This document shows, in pieces, positions 55,049 to 62,747 of a stretch of 64,000 bases of DNA. How positions within the stretch are numbered: the first letter of the stretch is position 1; every line of letters begins with the position of its first letter. A program made the translations under genes and the position numbers. The notes below the pieces were generated by a model that did not search any database, was not told where the DNA came from, and worked only from the letters and a program-made list of their open reading frames with translations. Source of the stretch: CAZAPG01 sp964486935 (GTDB lineage Bacteria > Chloroflexota > Anaerolineae > 4572-78 > J111); assembly GCA_964486935.1 (NCBI GenBank), contig CAZAPG010000005.1, positions 166,944 to 230,943 on the forward strand. Direction: 5' to 3'.

Positions 55049-55986
55049 ATCAACTGCCACAGCAGCGGCGCGGCGCCAACGCCCAGGTACATTAAAATCG
55101 TCCATACGCCCGACACGGTTTCTATCAATTTGGCTCGACGCGTGACCGGCTGCCGCAAAAAGCGAAGGGCCACGGCTCCCGCTACCAGCAGCAACCCGGC
55201 CAGCAGCCAGCCGACCGGCCCGGCAAAGCCGATTTCGCGGGCGGCCAGCCAGGCGCTGACCGCCGTAATCGCCAGCGCGCCCAGCCAGGCCAGCGCCGCC
55301 GCTGGCCGTCCCCACAAGGCCGAGTAGGTTTCGACGCCGCGCTCTTCATCCTGCGGCGCGCGGATTTTGCGGCCCAGTTCAATGACAACGCCGTTAAAAA
55401 AGCTGACCACCAGAAACCAGGCCAGCCCGCCGTGCGGCACGCTTTCGCCGGCCACCAGCCAATCGCAGGCGGTGGTGTATAAATCAATTAGGGGGACAAT
55501 TACCATGTGGCTGGCCATGTAAATGATGGGATGAGCCTTGAGCCAATCGGGTACAAAAAATTCTTTACTCATCAGAGCCAGGTAGCCCCAGGTGAGCAAC
55601 AGCAGCGGAACCAGTTTTGGCTCCAGCCACAGCGCCAGCGCCAGTTGCAGCACCGCGGTTAATACCCCCAGCCCGCCCAACTCGCGCAGGCTCACCAATC
55701 CACGCGGCACGGGCCGGTAGGGGCGATAGCGGGCATCCTCTTCAAAATCCTTGAACTCGTCGGCAAGACGAAGCTGCAAAAAGAAAAGAAAGGCGCTGGC
55801 AAAGCCGACCAGCACCCCCCCGGCGTTGGGCCAAACAATCGCCCCACGCAGCAGCATCGAGAAGCTGATGGCCGAAAAGCTGAAGGCGGCAATCAAAATA
55901 CCGTGGCCCACCACAGGGAACCGCTCGGATTGGTAGGTCCAGAAGCGGGTCAGAATATTTGGCGAAGATAGATTTGTTGCGTTCAT
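55042..55986 (-). CDS. UbiA-family prenyltransferase
   Basis: About 314 residues with eight to nine spans. First Asp-rich motif LADEFKDFEEDARYRPYRP, second motif in ELGRKIRAPQDEERGVETYS. UbiA enzymes attach isoprenyl chains to aromatic rings or to glycerol phosphates (as in archaeal DGGGP synthase). The acceptor cannot be told from sequence. It follows the HMG-CoA reductase gene. The start is ATG 55986; the upstream frame is heptamer repeat. Confidence 0.85.
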   Translation of the reverse strand: MNATNLSSPNILTRFWTYQSERFPVVGHGILIAAFSFSAISFSMLLRGAIVWPNAGGVLVGFASAFLFFLQLRLADEFKDFEEDARYRPYRPVPRGLVSLRELGGLGVLTAVLQLALALWLEPKLVPLLLLTWGYLALMSKEFFVPDWLKAHPIIYMASHMVIVPLIDLYTTACDWLVAGESVPHGGLAWFLVVSFFNGVVIELGRKIRAPQDEERGVETYSALWGRPAAALAWLGALAITAVSAWLAAREIGFAGPVGWLLAGLLLVAGAVALRFLRQPVTRRAKLIETVSGVWTILMYLGVGAAPLLWQLIT

Positions 55987-56000
55987 TGTGATATTTCCAC

Positions 56001-56035
56001 TATGTTGCGTATTGCGTGGGACATGGTACACGATT
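56001..56035. repeat. Heptamer tandem repeat in the HMG-CoA reductase/ubiA gap
   Basis: TATGTTG, CGTATTG, CGTGGGA, CATGGTA, CACGATT lie just upstream of the prenyltransferase start. Confidence 0.7.
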
Positions 56036-56055
56036 GTTCCTCTGCGCCCCTGCCC

Positions 56056-57330
56056 CTACGCCTTGTCTCCCCGCGCCAACCGCGCGTGCGCCTGGGCAAA
56101 CTCGCCGGCGCAAATGGCTCCGGCAATGGATAGCTCGCCGGCCAGGCAGAGCGCCGTGGCTACCTCGGCCAGGGCGCGAGCGTGGCCCGGCCCGGCCAGC
56201 CCCATCAATTCCAGGCAGGCGCGCTGGCTGGGCAGGCCCGTGCCGCCGCCCACCGTGCCAACCATCAAATTAGGCAGCGTCACCGAGGCGTACAGGTCGC
56301 CGGCGGGAGTCACTTCAAAACGGGTTACGCCCACTGCCGATTCGGCCACGCAGGCCACATCTTGCCCGCAGGCCAGGTAGAGCGCGGCCAGTCCATTGGC
56401 AAAATGGCCCTGCACGCCGATGGTGCCGCTCAACACGCCGCCCAAAGCCGACATGCGCCAGTAATCGGCCATTTTGGCCGGGGTGGTGTGCAGGCCGTGG
56501 GCCACCAGTTCGGCGGGCAGGGTAACTTCGGCGGACACTTTTTTGCCGCGCACCGCGCCAAATGCCTGGGCGCTGGCTTTTTTGTCGCCCGACATGTTGG
56601 CCTCGATAAACATCTGCTGCGGGGTTATCGGGCTGTAGGCTCGAATATAATCGCAAATTGCCTGGGTGGCAATTGTCACCATATTCTGGCCGGAGGCGTC
56701 GCCGGTGGTGAATTCAAAATGCAGGTAAACGTGGTTGCCTTCGATGGTCACTTTCATATCGACCAGCCGGCCGTGGCGGGTGGTGGCGGCCACCTGCTGC
56801 CTAAAACTATCCAGTTGGCCGGCAGCCCAGGTGACAAACTGGCCGCACTCCGGCAGGTTGTCAAAGACAAAACCCGGCACGCGGCTGACCGACTCGTTGA
56901 GCAGCATGGCGGTGCAGCCCCCGGCCCGGCTGATGAGTTGCGCTCCCCGGCTGTACGAGGCCACCAGCGCGGCTTCGGTGGTGGCCAGGGGCAGGTAATA
57001 ATCGCCGCGGGCGTGCAGCCCGTTGACCCGCAGCGGGCCGGCCAGACCCACCGGCACCTTGACCGTACCAATGAAATTTTCAATATTGTGCCGGTATTGC
57101 TCCATGTGAGCTACAGTTTGGGGGTCGGCCAATGTAGCCCGGATGGCGGGGTCAGCTTCAAGCAATTGCCAGCGCCGTTCGAGCGTGCCGGCATTGATGC
57201 GGGCGTGGCCGGGCACGCCGGGCGCCGGCGGCGCAACACTGGCGCTTAACTGTTCGAGCAGTTGTTGCGGGTCGTGGTTGGCAAAAATTTGTTGGGCGTA
57301 GCCATTCACCTGTTGAGCATTGGTTGTCAT
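56056..57330 (-). CDS. Hydroxymethylglutaryl-CoA reductase, class I type
   Basis: About 424 residues. Class I signatures: ENFIGTVKVPVGLAGPL, TTEAALVASYSRG (catalytic Glu), a DKKASAQAF-type Lys segment (MSGDKKASAQ), GDASGQNM and GTVGGGTGLPSQ. It makes mevalonate from HMG-CoA with NADPH and commits carbon to isoprenoids. The start at ATG 57330 has AAGGA 8 nt upstream. First gene of the lipid cluster, directly behind the shared promoter element. Confidence 0.95.
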   Translation of the reverse strand: MTTNAQQVNGYAQQIFANHDPQQLLEQLSASVAPPAPGVPGHARINAGTLERRWQLLEADPAIRATLADPQTVAHMEQYRHNIENFIGTVKVPVGLAGPLRVNGLHARGDYYLPLATTEAALVASYSRGAQLISRAGGCTAMLLNESVSRVPGFVFDNLPECGQFVTWAAGQLDSFRQQVAATTRHGRLVDMKVTIEGNHVYLHFEFTTGDASGQNMVTIATQAICDYIRAYSPITPQQMFIEANMSGDKKASAQAFGAVRGKKVSAEVTLPAELVAHGLHTTPAKMADYWRMSALGGVLSGTIGVQGHFANGLAALYLACGQDVACVAESAVGVTRFEVTPAGDLYASVTLPNLMVGTVGGGTGLPSQRACLELMGLAGPGHARALAEVATALCLAGELSIAGAICAGEFAQAHARLARGDKA

Positions 57331-57363
57331 CAGCCATATCCTTCTCATCTGAGTTTTAGGGCC

Positions 57364-57409
57364 AGTATACCGAATATGCCGAAACCTGTCGCCTATCGAA
57401 AGTTAGGTT
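57364..57409 (-). promoter_or_regulatory. Shared 22-bp promoter element, copy before HMG-CoA reductase
   Basis: GTCGCCTATCGAAAGTTAGG plus TT (57388-57409, plus-strand reading), 18 nt from TATACT (57364-57369 on the minus strand). The start point would be near 57357, about 27 nt before the ATG. Confidence 0.75.
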
Positions 57410-57510
57410 TCAACAATAGACGATGGACGGATTATCGCCATCAAAATTGACACGTTCGCCATTCGTCCGTTCAATGAAATGGGTGTCTTCACGTTAGCGG
57501 CGGTTTTGCG

Positions 57511-59118
57511 CTAGGCCTCATACACAATCTGGCCGTTGCAAATGGTCAACACCGGCTGAACCTGGTCGATTTCTTCGGGCGGCGTGGCAAAAATATCGCG
57601 CGAGAGCAGCACGGCGTCGGCCAGCAGGCCTGGGCGGAGTTGTCCTTTTTGATGCTCCTGAAACTCGGCGTAGGCGGCTTCGCGGGTGTAACCCGGCAGG
57701 GCGTCGGCCAGCGTTTGGCGGTGGTGGGGCAGATGGGGCAGCCACGGCTGGCGGTTGAGGGCATAATAGAGGCCGACCATCGGGTTGAGGGTGGCTACGG
57801 GCCAATCGCTGCCAAAGGCCAGCCGCGCCCCGGCCTGGCGCAGGCTTTGCCAGGCAAAGCTATCTGCCCAGCGGACCTGGCCCACCCGCGAAGGCCACGG
57901 GTCTGTATCTTGCGGAGAGAGGGGGGCGTGGGCCGGCTGCACCGAGGCGACGACGCCCAGTTGGGCAAAGCGGGGCAGGTCAGCCGGGTGAATCAGTTCG
58001 ATGTGCTCGATGCGGTGGCGGCTATCGCGGCGGCCATTACGGCGTTGGGCCGCCTCAAACCCATCCAGCGCGCGGCGCACCGCGCCATCGCCCACGGCAT
58101 GGACAAAAATTTGCAGCCCCAGCCGGTCGGCTTCGCCGGCCATGTGGCTAAAATGTTGGGCGCTAAACAGCGCGCCGCCTTTATCGCCGGGCCGGCTGGC
58201 GTAATCGGATAGCAGCAGGCCGGTGTAGGTTTCGATGACGCCATCCATAAAAAATTTAACAGAGCCGCTGCGCACCATATTGCCCCGGCAACTCTGGCGC
58301 ATGTCGACAGCTTCTTCCAGCGCCTCCGGGGGGGTGTGGGGTTTGACATCAAAAGGAACGTAAACCCGCAGCGTGAGTTCGCCCGATTTTTCCAGCGACT
58401 GGTAGAGCGCCAGTTGCTCAGAGTCGCCGTCCATGTTGTGCACGCTGGTAATCCCCAACGAGGCGGCCAGGGCCAGCCCCTGCTTGAGCAGCGCTTTTTG
58501 CCGGGCGGCGGTAAGGGGAGGGATGAGGTTTAAAACCAGGTTGTAAGCCCCCGGCTCAATCAATTCGCCGGTGGCCTGGCCTTGCGCGTCGCGCCCAATC
58601 TGGCTGTTGGGGCCGACAGGTTTGCCGCCGGTTAGCAAGTTGGCCCGGCGCAGGGCTTCGGTATTGGCCCAGGCGGTGTGGACATCGTACGAGAGCAGCA
58701 CCAGCGGGCGGTCGGCAATAATGGCGTCAAGTTGGTGGCGGGTGAGCGTTTCATTGGGCAGAGCAGCATAGCGCGCGCCCTGGCCTACCAGCCACGGTTC
58801 GTTGGGGCGGGCCGCGGCAAAAGTTTGAATGGCTTCGGCCAGTTCGGCCAGCGAGCCGGCCTGGTCCAGTTGGATATCGCCCAGCTTGAGCGAGCCGTGC
58901 AGCAGGTGAAAATGGCTGTCGATAAAGCCGGGCATGAGCGTGCAGTTTTGGCCGTCAATCAGGCGGGTAGCGGAACCGCGCCAGGATTGGGCGTCGGCGT
59001 TGCTGCCTACAAACACAATTTGCCGCCCGCGAAGGGCGACGGCTTCGGCGTGGGGGTTGGCCGGGTCGGTGGTGAAGACGCGGGCATGGCTGATGATGAT
59101 ATCGGCGGGCTGCGGCAT
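57511..59118 (-). CDS. Amidohydrolase family 3 protein (YtcJ-like)
   Basis: 535 residues. GFIDSHFHLLHG (metal HxH) near residue 70, His in HAVGDGAVRRAL and HRIEHIELI, and Asp in GSDWPV. This is the full Amidohydro_3 metal set. Family members hydrolyse formamides, N-acyl amino acids or related amides; most are uncharacterised. AAGGAG precedes the ATG. No functional tie to neighbours is visible. Confidence 0.87.
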   Translation of the reverse strand: MPQPADIIISHARVFTTDPANPHAEAVALRGRQIVFVGSNADAQSWRGSATRLIDGQNCTLMPGFIDSHFHLLHGSLKLGDIQLDQAGSLAELAEAIQTFAAARPNEPWLVGQGARYAALPNETLTRHQLDAIIADRPLVLLSYDVHTAWANTEALRRANLLTGGKPVGPNSQIGRDAQGQATGELIEPGAYNLVLNLIPPLTAARQKALLKQGLALAASLGITSVHNMDGDSEQLALYQSLEKSGELTLRVYVPFDVKPHTPPEALEEAVDMRQSCRGNMVRSGSVKFFMDGVIETYTGLLLSDYASRPGDKGGALFSAQHFSHMAGEADRLGLQIFVHAVGDGAVRRALDGFEAAQRRNGRRDSRHRIEHIELIHPADLPRFAQLGVVASVQPAHAPLSPQDTDPWPSRVGQVRWADSFAWQSLRQAGARLAFGSDWPVATLNPMVGLYYALNRQPWLPHLPHHRQTLADALPGYTREAAYAEFQEHQKGQLRPGLLADAVLLSRDIFATPPEEIDQVQPVLTICNGQIVYEA

Positions 59119-59225
59119 AACAGACTCCTTTCCAGTGGGTCATACTATAGGCTACGGCTCATTTTGCGTCAATTTTATTGGCCTGTATGATAAGGTTATT
59201 CAGATTGAAAGCGAGGGAAACAAGA

Positions 59226-60209
59226 ATGAAAGCGATTGTTGTGCAAACGGAAAAAGAGGGCCGGCCGATGGCCTGGCAGGAAGTTGTCTCGCCGGATTGT
59301 GGCGATGACGAAGTGCTGGTGGATATTCACGCGACCGCGCTCAACCGGGCCGATTTGATGCAGCGGGCCGGCAATTACCCCCCGCCGCCCGGCGCGCCCG
59401 ACATTTTGGGCTTGGAGATGGCCGGGACCGTGGCCAAAGTGGGCGCCAACGTAACCGATTGGCAACCGGGCGACCGGGTGTGCGCCCTGCTGCCCGGCGG
59501 CGGCTATGCCGAGCAGGTCAACGTGCCGGCGGATATGTTAATGCCCATTCCCGCCGACTGGAGTTTTGAGCAGGCAGCCGGACTGCCGGAAGTGTTTTTT
59601 ACCGCCTACCTGAACCTGTTCATGGAGGCGTCGTTGAAAAAAGGCGAAACGGCGCTGATTCACGGGGGGGCCAGCGGCGTCGGCACGGCGGGTATTCAGT
59701 TGGCGCACCGGGCCGGCTGCCGGGTGTTTGTGACCGCCAGCACCGGGGAAAAGCTGGCTCGCTGCCGCGAGTTGGGCGCGGAGCTGGCCATCAATTACAA
59801 AGAAGAGGACTTTGCCGAACGCATTCGGGCTTACACCAACAACGAGGGCTTGGACGTAATTATGGATATGGTCGGCGCGCCGTATCTGGAGCGTAATCTG
59901 GCGCTGCTGAAAGTGTATGGGCGGCTGGTTTTCATCTCGATGTTGGGCGGGGCCGAAACAAAGATTAATTTGGGCGCGTTGATGGGCCGCCGCCTGCGGC
60001 TGATTGGCTCGGTGCTGCGGCCCCGGCCGGTGGCGGAGAAGGTGGAGATCAAGCGGCGCTTTATGACCCAGTTCTGGCCTTTGCTGGAAAACGGCGTGAT
60101 TCAGCCGATTATCGACACGGTGTATCCGATTGAACAGGCCAACCAGGCGCACGAGCAGATGGCTAATAATGAAAATATCGGCAAAATTATTTTGAGGGTG
60201 CGCGGGTGA
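59226..60209 (+). CDS. Zinc-independent quinone oxidoreductase (PIG3/zeta-crystallin-like MDR)
   Basis: 327 residues of the medium-chain dehydrogenase/reductase superfamily. N-terminal catalytic fold (ALNRADLMQRAGNYPPPPG, the PIG3 subgroup signature) and an NADPH-binding GGASGVGTAGIQLA Rossmann domain. The structural and catalytic zinc Cys residues are absent. It reduces quinones or enones with NADPH. The start is ATG 59226, matching the family N-terminus MKAIVV. Confidence 0.9.
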   Translation: MKAIVVQTEKEGRPMAWQEVVSPDCGDDEVLVDIHATALNRADLMQRAGNYPPPPGAPDILGLEMAGTVAKVGANVTDWQPGDRVCALLPGGGYAEQVNVPADMLMPIPADWSFEQAAGLPEVFFTAYLNLFMEASLKKGETALIHGGASGVGTAGIQLAHRAGCRVFVTASTGEKLARCRELGAELAINYKEEDFAERIRAYTNNEGLDVIMDMVGAPYLERNLALLKVYGRLVFISMLGGAETKINLGALMGRRLRLIGSVLRPRPVAEKVEIKRRFMTQFWPLLENGVIQPIIDTVYPIEQANQAHEQMANNENIGKIILRVRG

Positions 60210-60349
60210 ATGATAAAACCCGGAGAGTTACCCGGCTTTTGCAGTTGTAAACCGGCGGCGAGTCTGAAAACTAAGCCCGGCTTGCGCAGATGACATATGT
60301 TACGCTATTTTTGTGACAAATAGCACTACCCCTCCAAGCCCCGCAGACG

Positions 60350-60385
60350 TATAATTTTTGGGCAAATATTTCAATTATCGTTGAA
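60350..60385 (+). promoter_or_regulatory. arsR promoter and ArsR-type operator
   Basis: TATAAT (60350-60355) is followed by the dyad TTCAATTATCGTTGAA (60370-60385), which fits ArsR/SmtB operators (TTCAA-N6-TTGAA). It lies between the -10 and the arsR start at 60404, fitting repression relieved by As(III). Confidence 0.65.
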
Positions 60386-60403
60386 TTACTTTGAGGTCTT
60401 GCT

Positions 60404-60802
60404 ATGAGCCAACAAAAATTAACCTCACCATCAGAATTGGCCGAGGTTGCCGCCCTGCTCAAAACGCTGGCCGATACCAACCGCCTGCGCATTTTAGACA
60501 TGTTGATGCAGGGCGACTCCTGCAACTGCGAACTCAACGACAAGTTGGGGTTGCCCGCCAATCTGCTGTCGCACCATTTGCGGGTGTTGCGCCAGGCCGG
60601 GCTGATTAACAGCCGTCGCGATACCATCGACGGACGCTGGATTTATTACGCTGCCGACCGGGAGACAGTTGCCCGCTGGCAAAGCTGGTTCGCCGAATTT
60701 CTCAATCCGGCCCGTATTCAGGAGCGGCCGGTGTTATGCGGCCCGGAAGGCCGGCAATCATCCCTCGAACCCGACTCCGCCGCCTGCCGGGTAGCACCAT
60801 AA
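60404..60802 (+). CDS. arsR: ArsR-family As(III)-responsive repressor
   Basis: 132 residues, a winged-helix ArsR/SmtB protein. DSCNCELNDKLGL places a Cys-x-Cys pair at the start of the helix-turn-helix, like ELCVCDL in plasmid R773 ArsR, where it binds As(III). HHLRVLRQAGL is the recognition region. The C-terminal tail adds further Cys. First gene of the arsenic operon, behind a matching operator. Confidence 0.88.
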   Translation: MSQQKLTSPSELAEVAALLKTLADTNRLRILDMLMQGDSCNCELNDKLGLPANLLSHHLRVLRQAGLINSRRDTIDGRWIYYAADRETVARWQSWFAEFLNPARIQERPVLCGPEGRQSSLEPDSAACRVAP

Positions 60803-60867
60803 CTATTAACCGGGCTATATTTTTTGACCTCTATATGCAATTTTTTAGATATAACTCAGGAGGTTTT

Positions 60868-62280
60868 ATGAAACTCGCTCATGAAACATCTATCGATCAC
60901 CCCTCCGGTGTGGGGATGCAACCCTTGTGGGGGGAAAAGCTCAATGGGTTGCGTCAACATTTGGCCCGCTGGCAAGATGATTGGAAGTGGTTAGCTATTC
61001 TGATTGGCGGGTTTCTGCTGTTGTTCTACCTGCCGTTGGGAACCGGGCGTTTTGATAACTCGGTGATGGAAGCCTTCTACCTAGCCCAATGGTACGCCCA
61101 GGAGCACGTCGTCTTGTGCCTGGTGCCGGCCTTTTTCATTGCCGGGGGCATTGCCTCCTTCGTCAGCCAGGCTTCGGTCATGAAATATCTGGGAGCCAAC
61201 GCGCCTAAGGCATTGGCTTACGGCGTAGCTTCGGTCTCTGGCACTATTTTGGCGGTTTGCTCCTGCACGGTGCTGCCCCTGTTTGCCGGCATCTACCGCA
61301 TGGGAGCCGGGCTGGGACCGGCCATCGCCTTTTTGTACAGCGGCCCGGCTATCAACGTGCTGGCCATTGTCTTGACCGCCAGCGTGTTGGGGCCGCAATT
61401 GGGCCTGGCCCGGGCGGTGGGCGCGGTGCTGTTCAGCCTGGTCATAGGCGGGTTGATGCACCTGATTTTCCGTAAAGAAGAGCAGGAAAAGAGCAAAGCG
61501 CAGATGATGCTGCCGGAGCCGCAGGTCAAACGCCCGCTGTGGCAAACGGCGGTTTACTTCGGCTCGATGGTGGGCATTTTGGTTTTTGCCAACTGGGGCA
61601 AACCGCAAGAAAGCGGCACGCTGTGGGCGGCCATTTATGAAAGCCGCTGGCTCATCACGGCCGGCTTTGGGCTGGCCTTCGCCCTGATTTTGGTGCGCTG
61701 GTTTGGCCTGCGCTGGGGCGAGATGCTGGTCGCCGGCCTGGTGGTCGTTTTGGCGGCCATCTTTTTTGCCGGTGAACCGACCATCCCCTTTGTCGTCGGC
61801 ATAATGGCCCTGGCCCTGCTCATCAACCGCCCGGTCACAGATGACGACAGCGAGGAGCTGGCCGAATGGTGGCAGCAGAGTTGGGGCTTTGCCAAACAAA
61901 TTATGCCGCTGCTGTTCTGGGGCGTGTTGATTTCCGGTTTTTTACTGGGACGTCCTGGCCACGAAGGGATTATCCCCTCGGCGTGGGTGGCCTGGGCGGT
62001 AGGGGGTAACTCGCTGCTCGCCAACTTTGTGGCCTCGTTTGCGGGCGCTTTTATGTACTTTGCCACCCTGACCGAGGTACCCATTTTGCAGGGGTTGCTG
62101 GGCAGCGGGATGGGACAAGGGCCAGCCCTGGCCCTGCTGCTGGCCGGTCCGGCCCTCAGCCTGCCCAATATGCTGGTTATCCGCAGCGTGCTGGGCAACA
62201 CAAAGACGGCTGTGTTTGTGGCGCTGGTAATTGTGATGGCTACCCTGACCGGCGTCACCTACGGCACGCTATTTGGGTAG
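60868..62280 (+). CDS. YraQ/ArsP-type permease
   Basis: About 470 residues and roughly ten spans. SGTILAVCSCTVLPLFAGIY with its Cys pair, then a LGPAIAFLYSGPAINVLAI block, match the predicted permease family (DUF318/YraQ) that includes ArsP, an exporter of trivalent organoarsenicals. Location between arsR and acr3 supports export of an arsenic species. AGGAGG lies 4 nt before ATG 60868; the longer frame overlaps arsR. Confidence 0.85.
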   Translation: MKLAHETSIDHPSGVGMQPLWGEKLNGLRQHLARWQDDWKWLAILIGGFLLLFYLPLGTGRFDNSVMEAFYLAQWYAQEHVVLCLVPAFFIAGGIASFVSQASVMKYLGANAPKALAYGVASVSGTILAVCSCTVLPLFAGIYRMGAGLGPAIAFLYSGPAINVLAIVLTASVLGPQLGLARAVGAVLFSLVIGGLMHLIFRKEEQEKSKAQMMLPEPQVKRPLWQTAVYFGSMVGILVFANWGKPQESGTLWAAIYESRWLITAGFGLAFALILVRWFGLRWGEMLVAGLVVVLAAIFFAGEPTIPFVVGIMALALLINRPVTDDDSEELAEWWQQSWGFAKQIMPLLFWGVLISGFLLGRPGHEGIIPSAWVAWAVGGNSLLANFVASFAGAFMYFATLTEVPILQGLLGSGMGQGPALALLLAGPALSLPNMLVIRSVLGNTKTAVFVALVIVMATLTGVTYGTLFG

Positions 62281-62403
62281 GAGCCGGACAGCTCGTAGCG
62301 GGGCGATACCGAGAATGAAAATCACATTCCACGTTACGTCGTGGGACGTGAGCTAAAACGAATCGTTATAACAAACTATTCACGAGTTACAAGGAGACAA
62401 ACA

Positions 62404-62676
62404 ATGTTAACCATCAAAGTACTTGGTCCAGGCTGCCGCAATTGCGAAACCTTGGCCCGAAAAACCACCGGCGCGCTGGAAGCGCTGGCGCAGCAATACC
62501 CGGAAGCAGCCGGAGTGACCATCGAGAAAGTAACCGATCACAACAGGTTTGTGGAGTATGGGCTGATGTTCACCCCTGGCCTGGTCATCAACGAGAGGCT
62601 GGTCAGTTCCGGGCAGATTCCGGCCGTCAGCCAGATTAAAGCGTGGCTTATGGAAGCCTTGGCCACCCCGGCCTAA
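62404..62676 (+). CDS. Thioredoxin-like small disulfide protein
   Basis: 90 residues, thioredoxin fold of the redox-active disulfide (TM0996-like) family. Active site GPGCRNCETL (CxxC), cis-Pro region FTPGLVINERL. It commonly accompanies YraQ-type permeases and may reduce or deliver arsenic thiols. AAGGAG lies before ATG 62404. Confidence 0.85.
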   Translation: MLTIKVLGPGCRNCETLARKTTGALEALAQQYPEAAGVTIEKVTDHNRFVEYGLMFTPGLVINERLVSSGQIPAVSQIKAWLMEALATPA

Positions 62677-62680
62677 ATAA

Positions 62681-62712
62681 AGACCCAAAGGTTTTCAAAA
62701 CCTTTGGGGTCT
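62681..62712. repeat. REP-like palindrome, copy 2
   Basis: A 32-nt palindrome, AGACCCAAAGGTTTTC with AAAACCTTTGGGGTCT, followed by GGA. It sits 4 nt after the thioredoxin-like gene and just before acr3, so it could reduce read-through or protect the upstream message. Confidence 0.8.
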
Positions 62713-62747
62713 GGAATTTAATTCAAAACAAAAAGGAGAAAACAATT

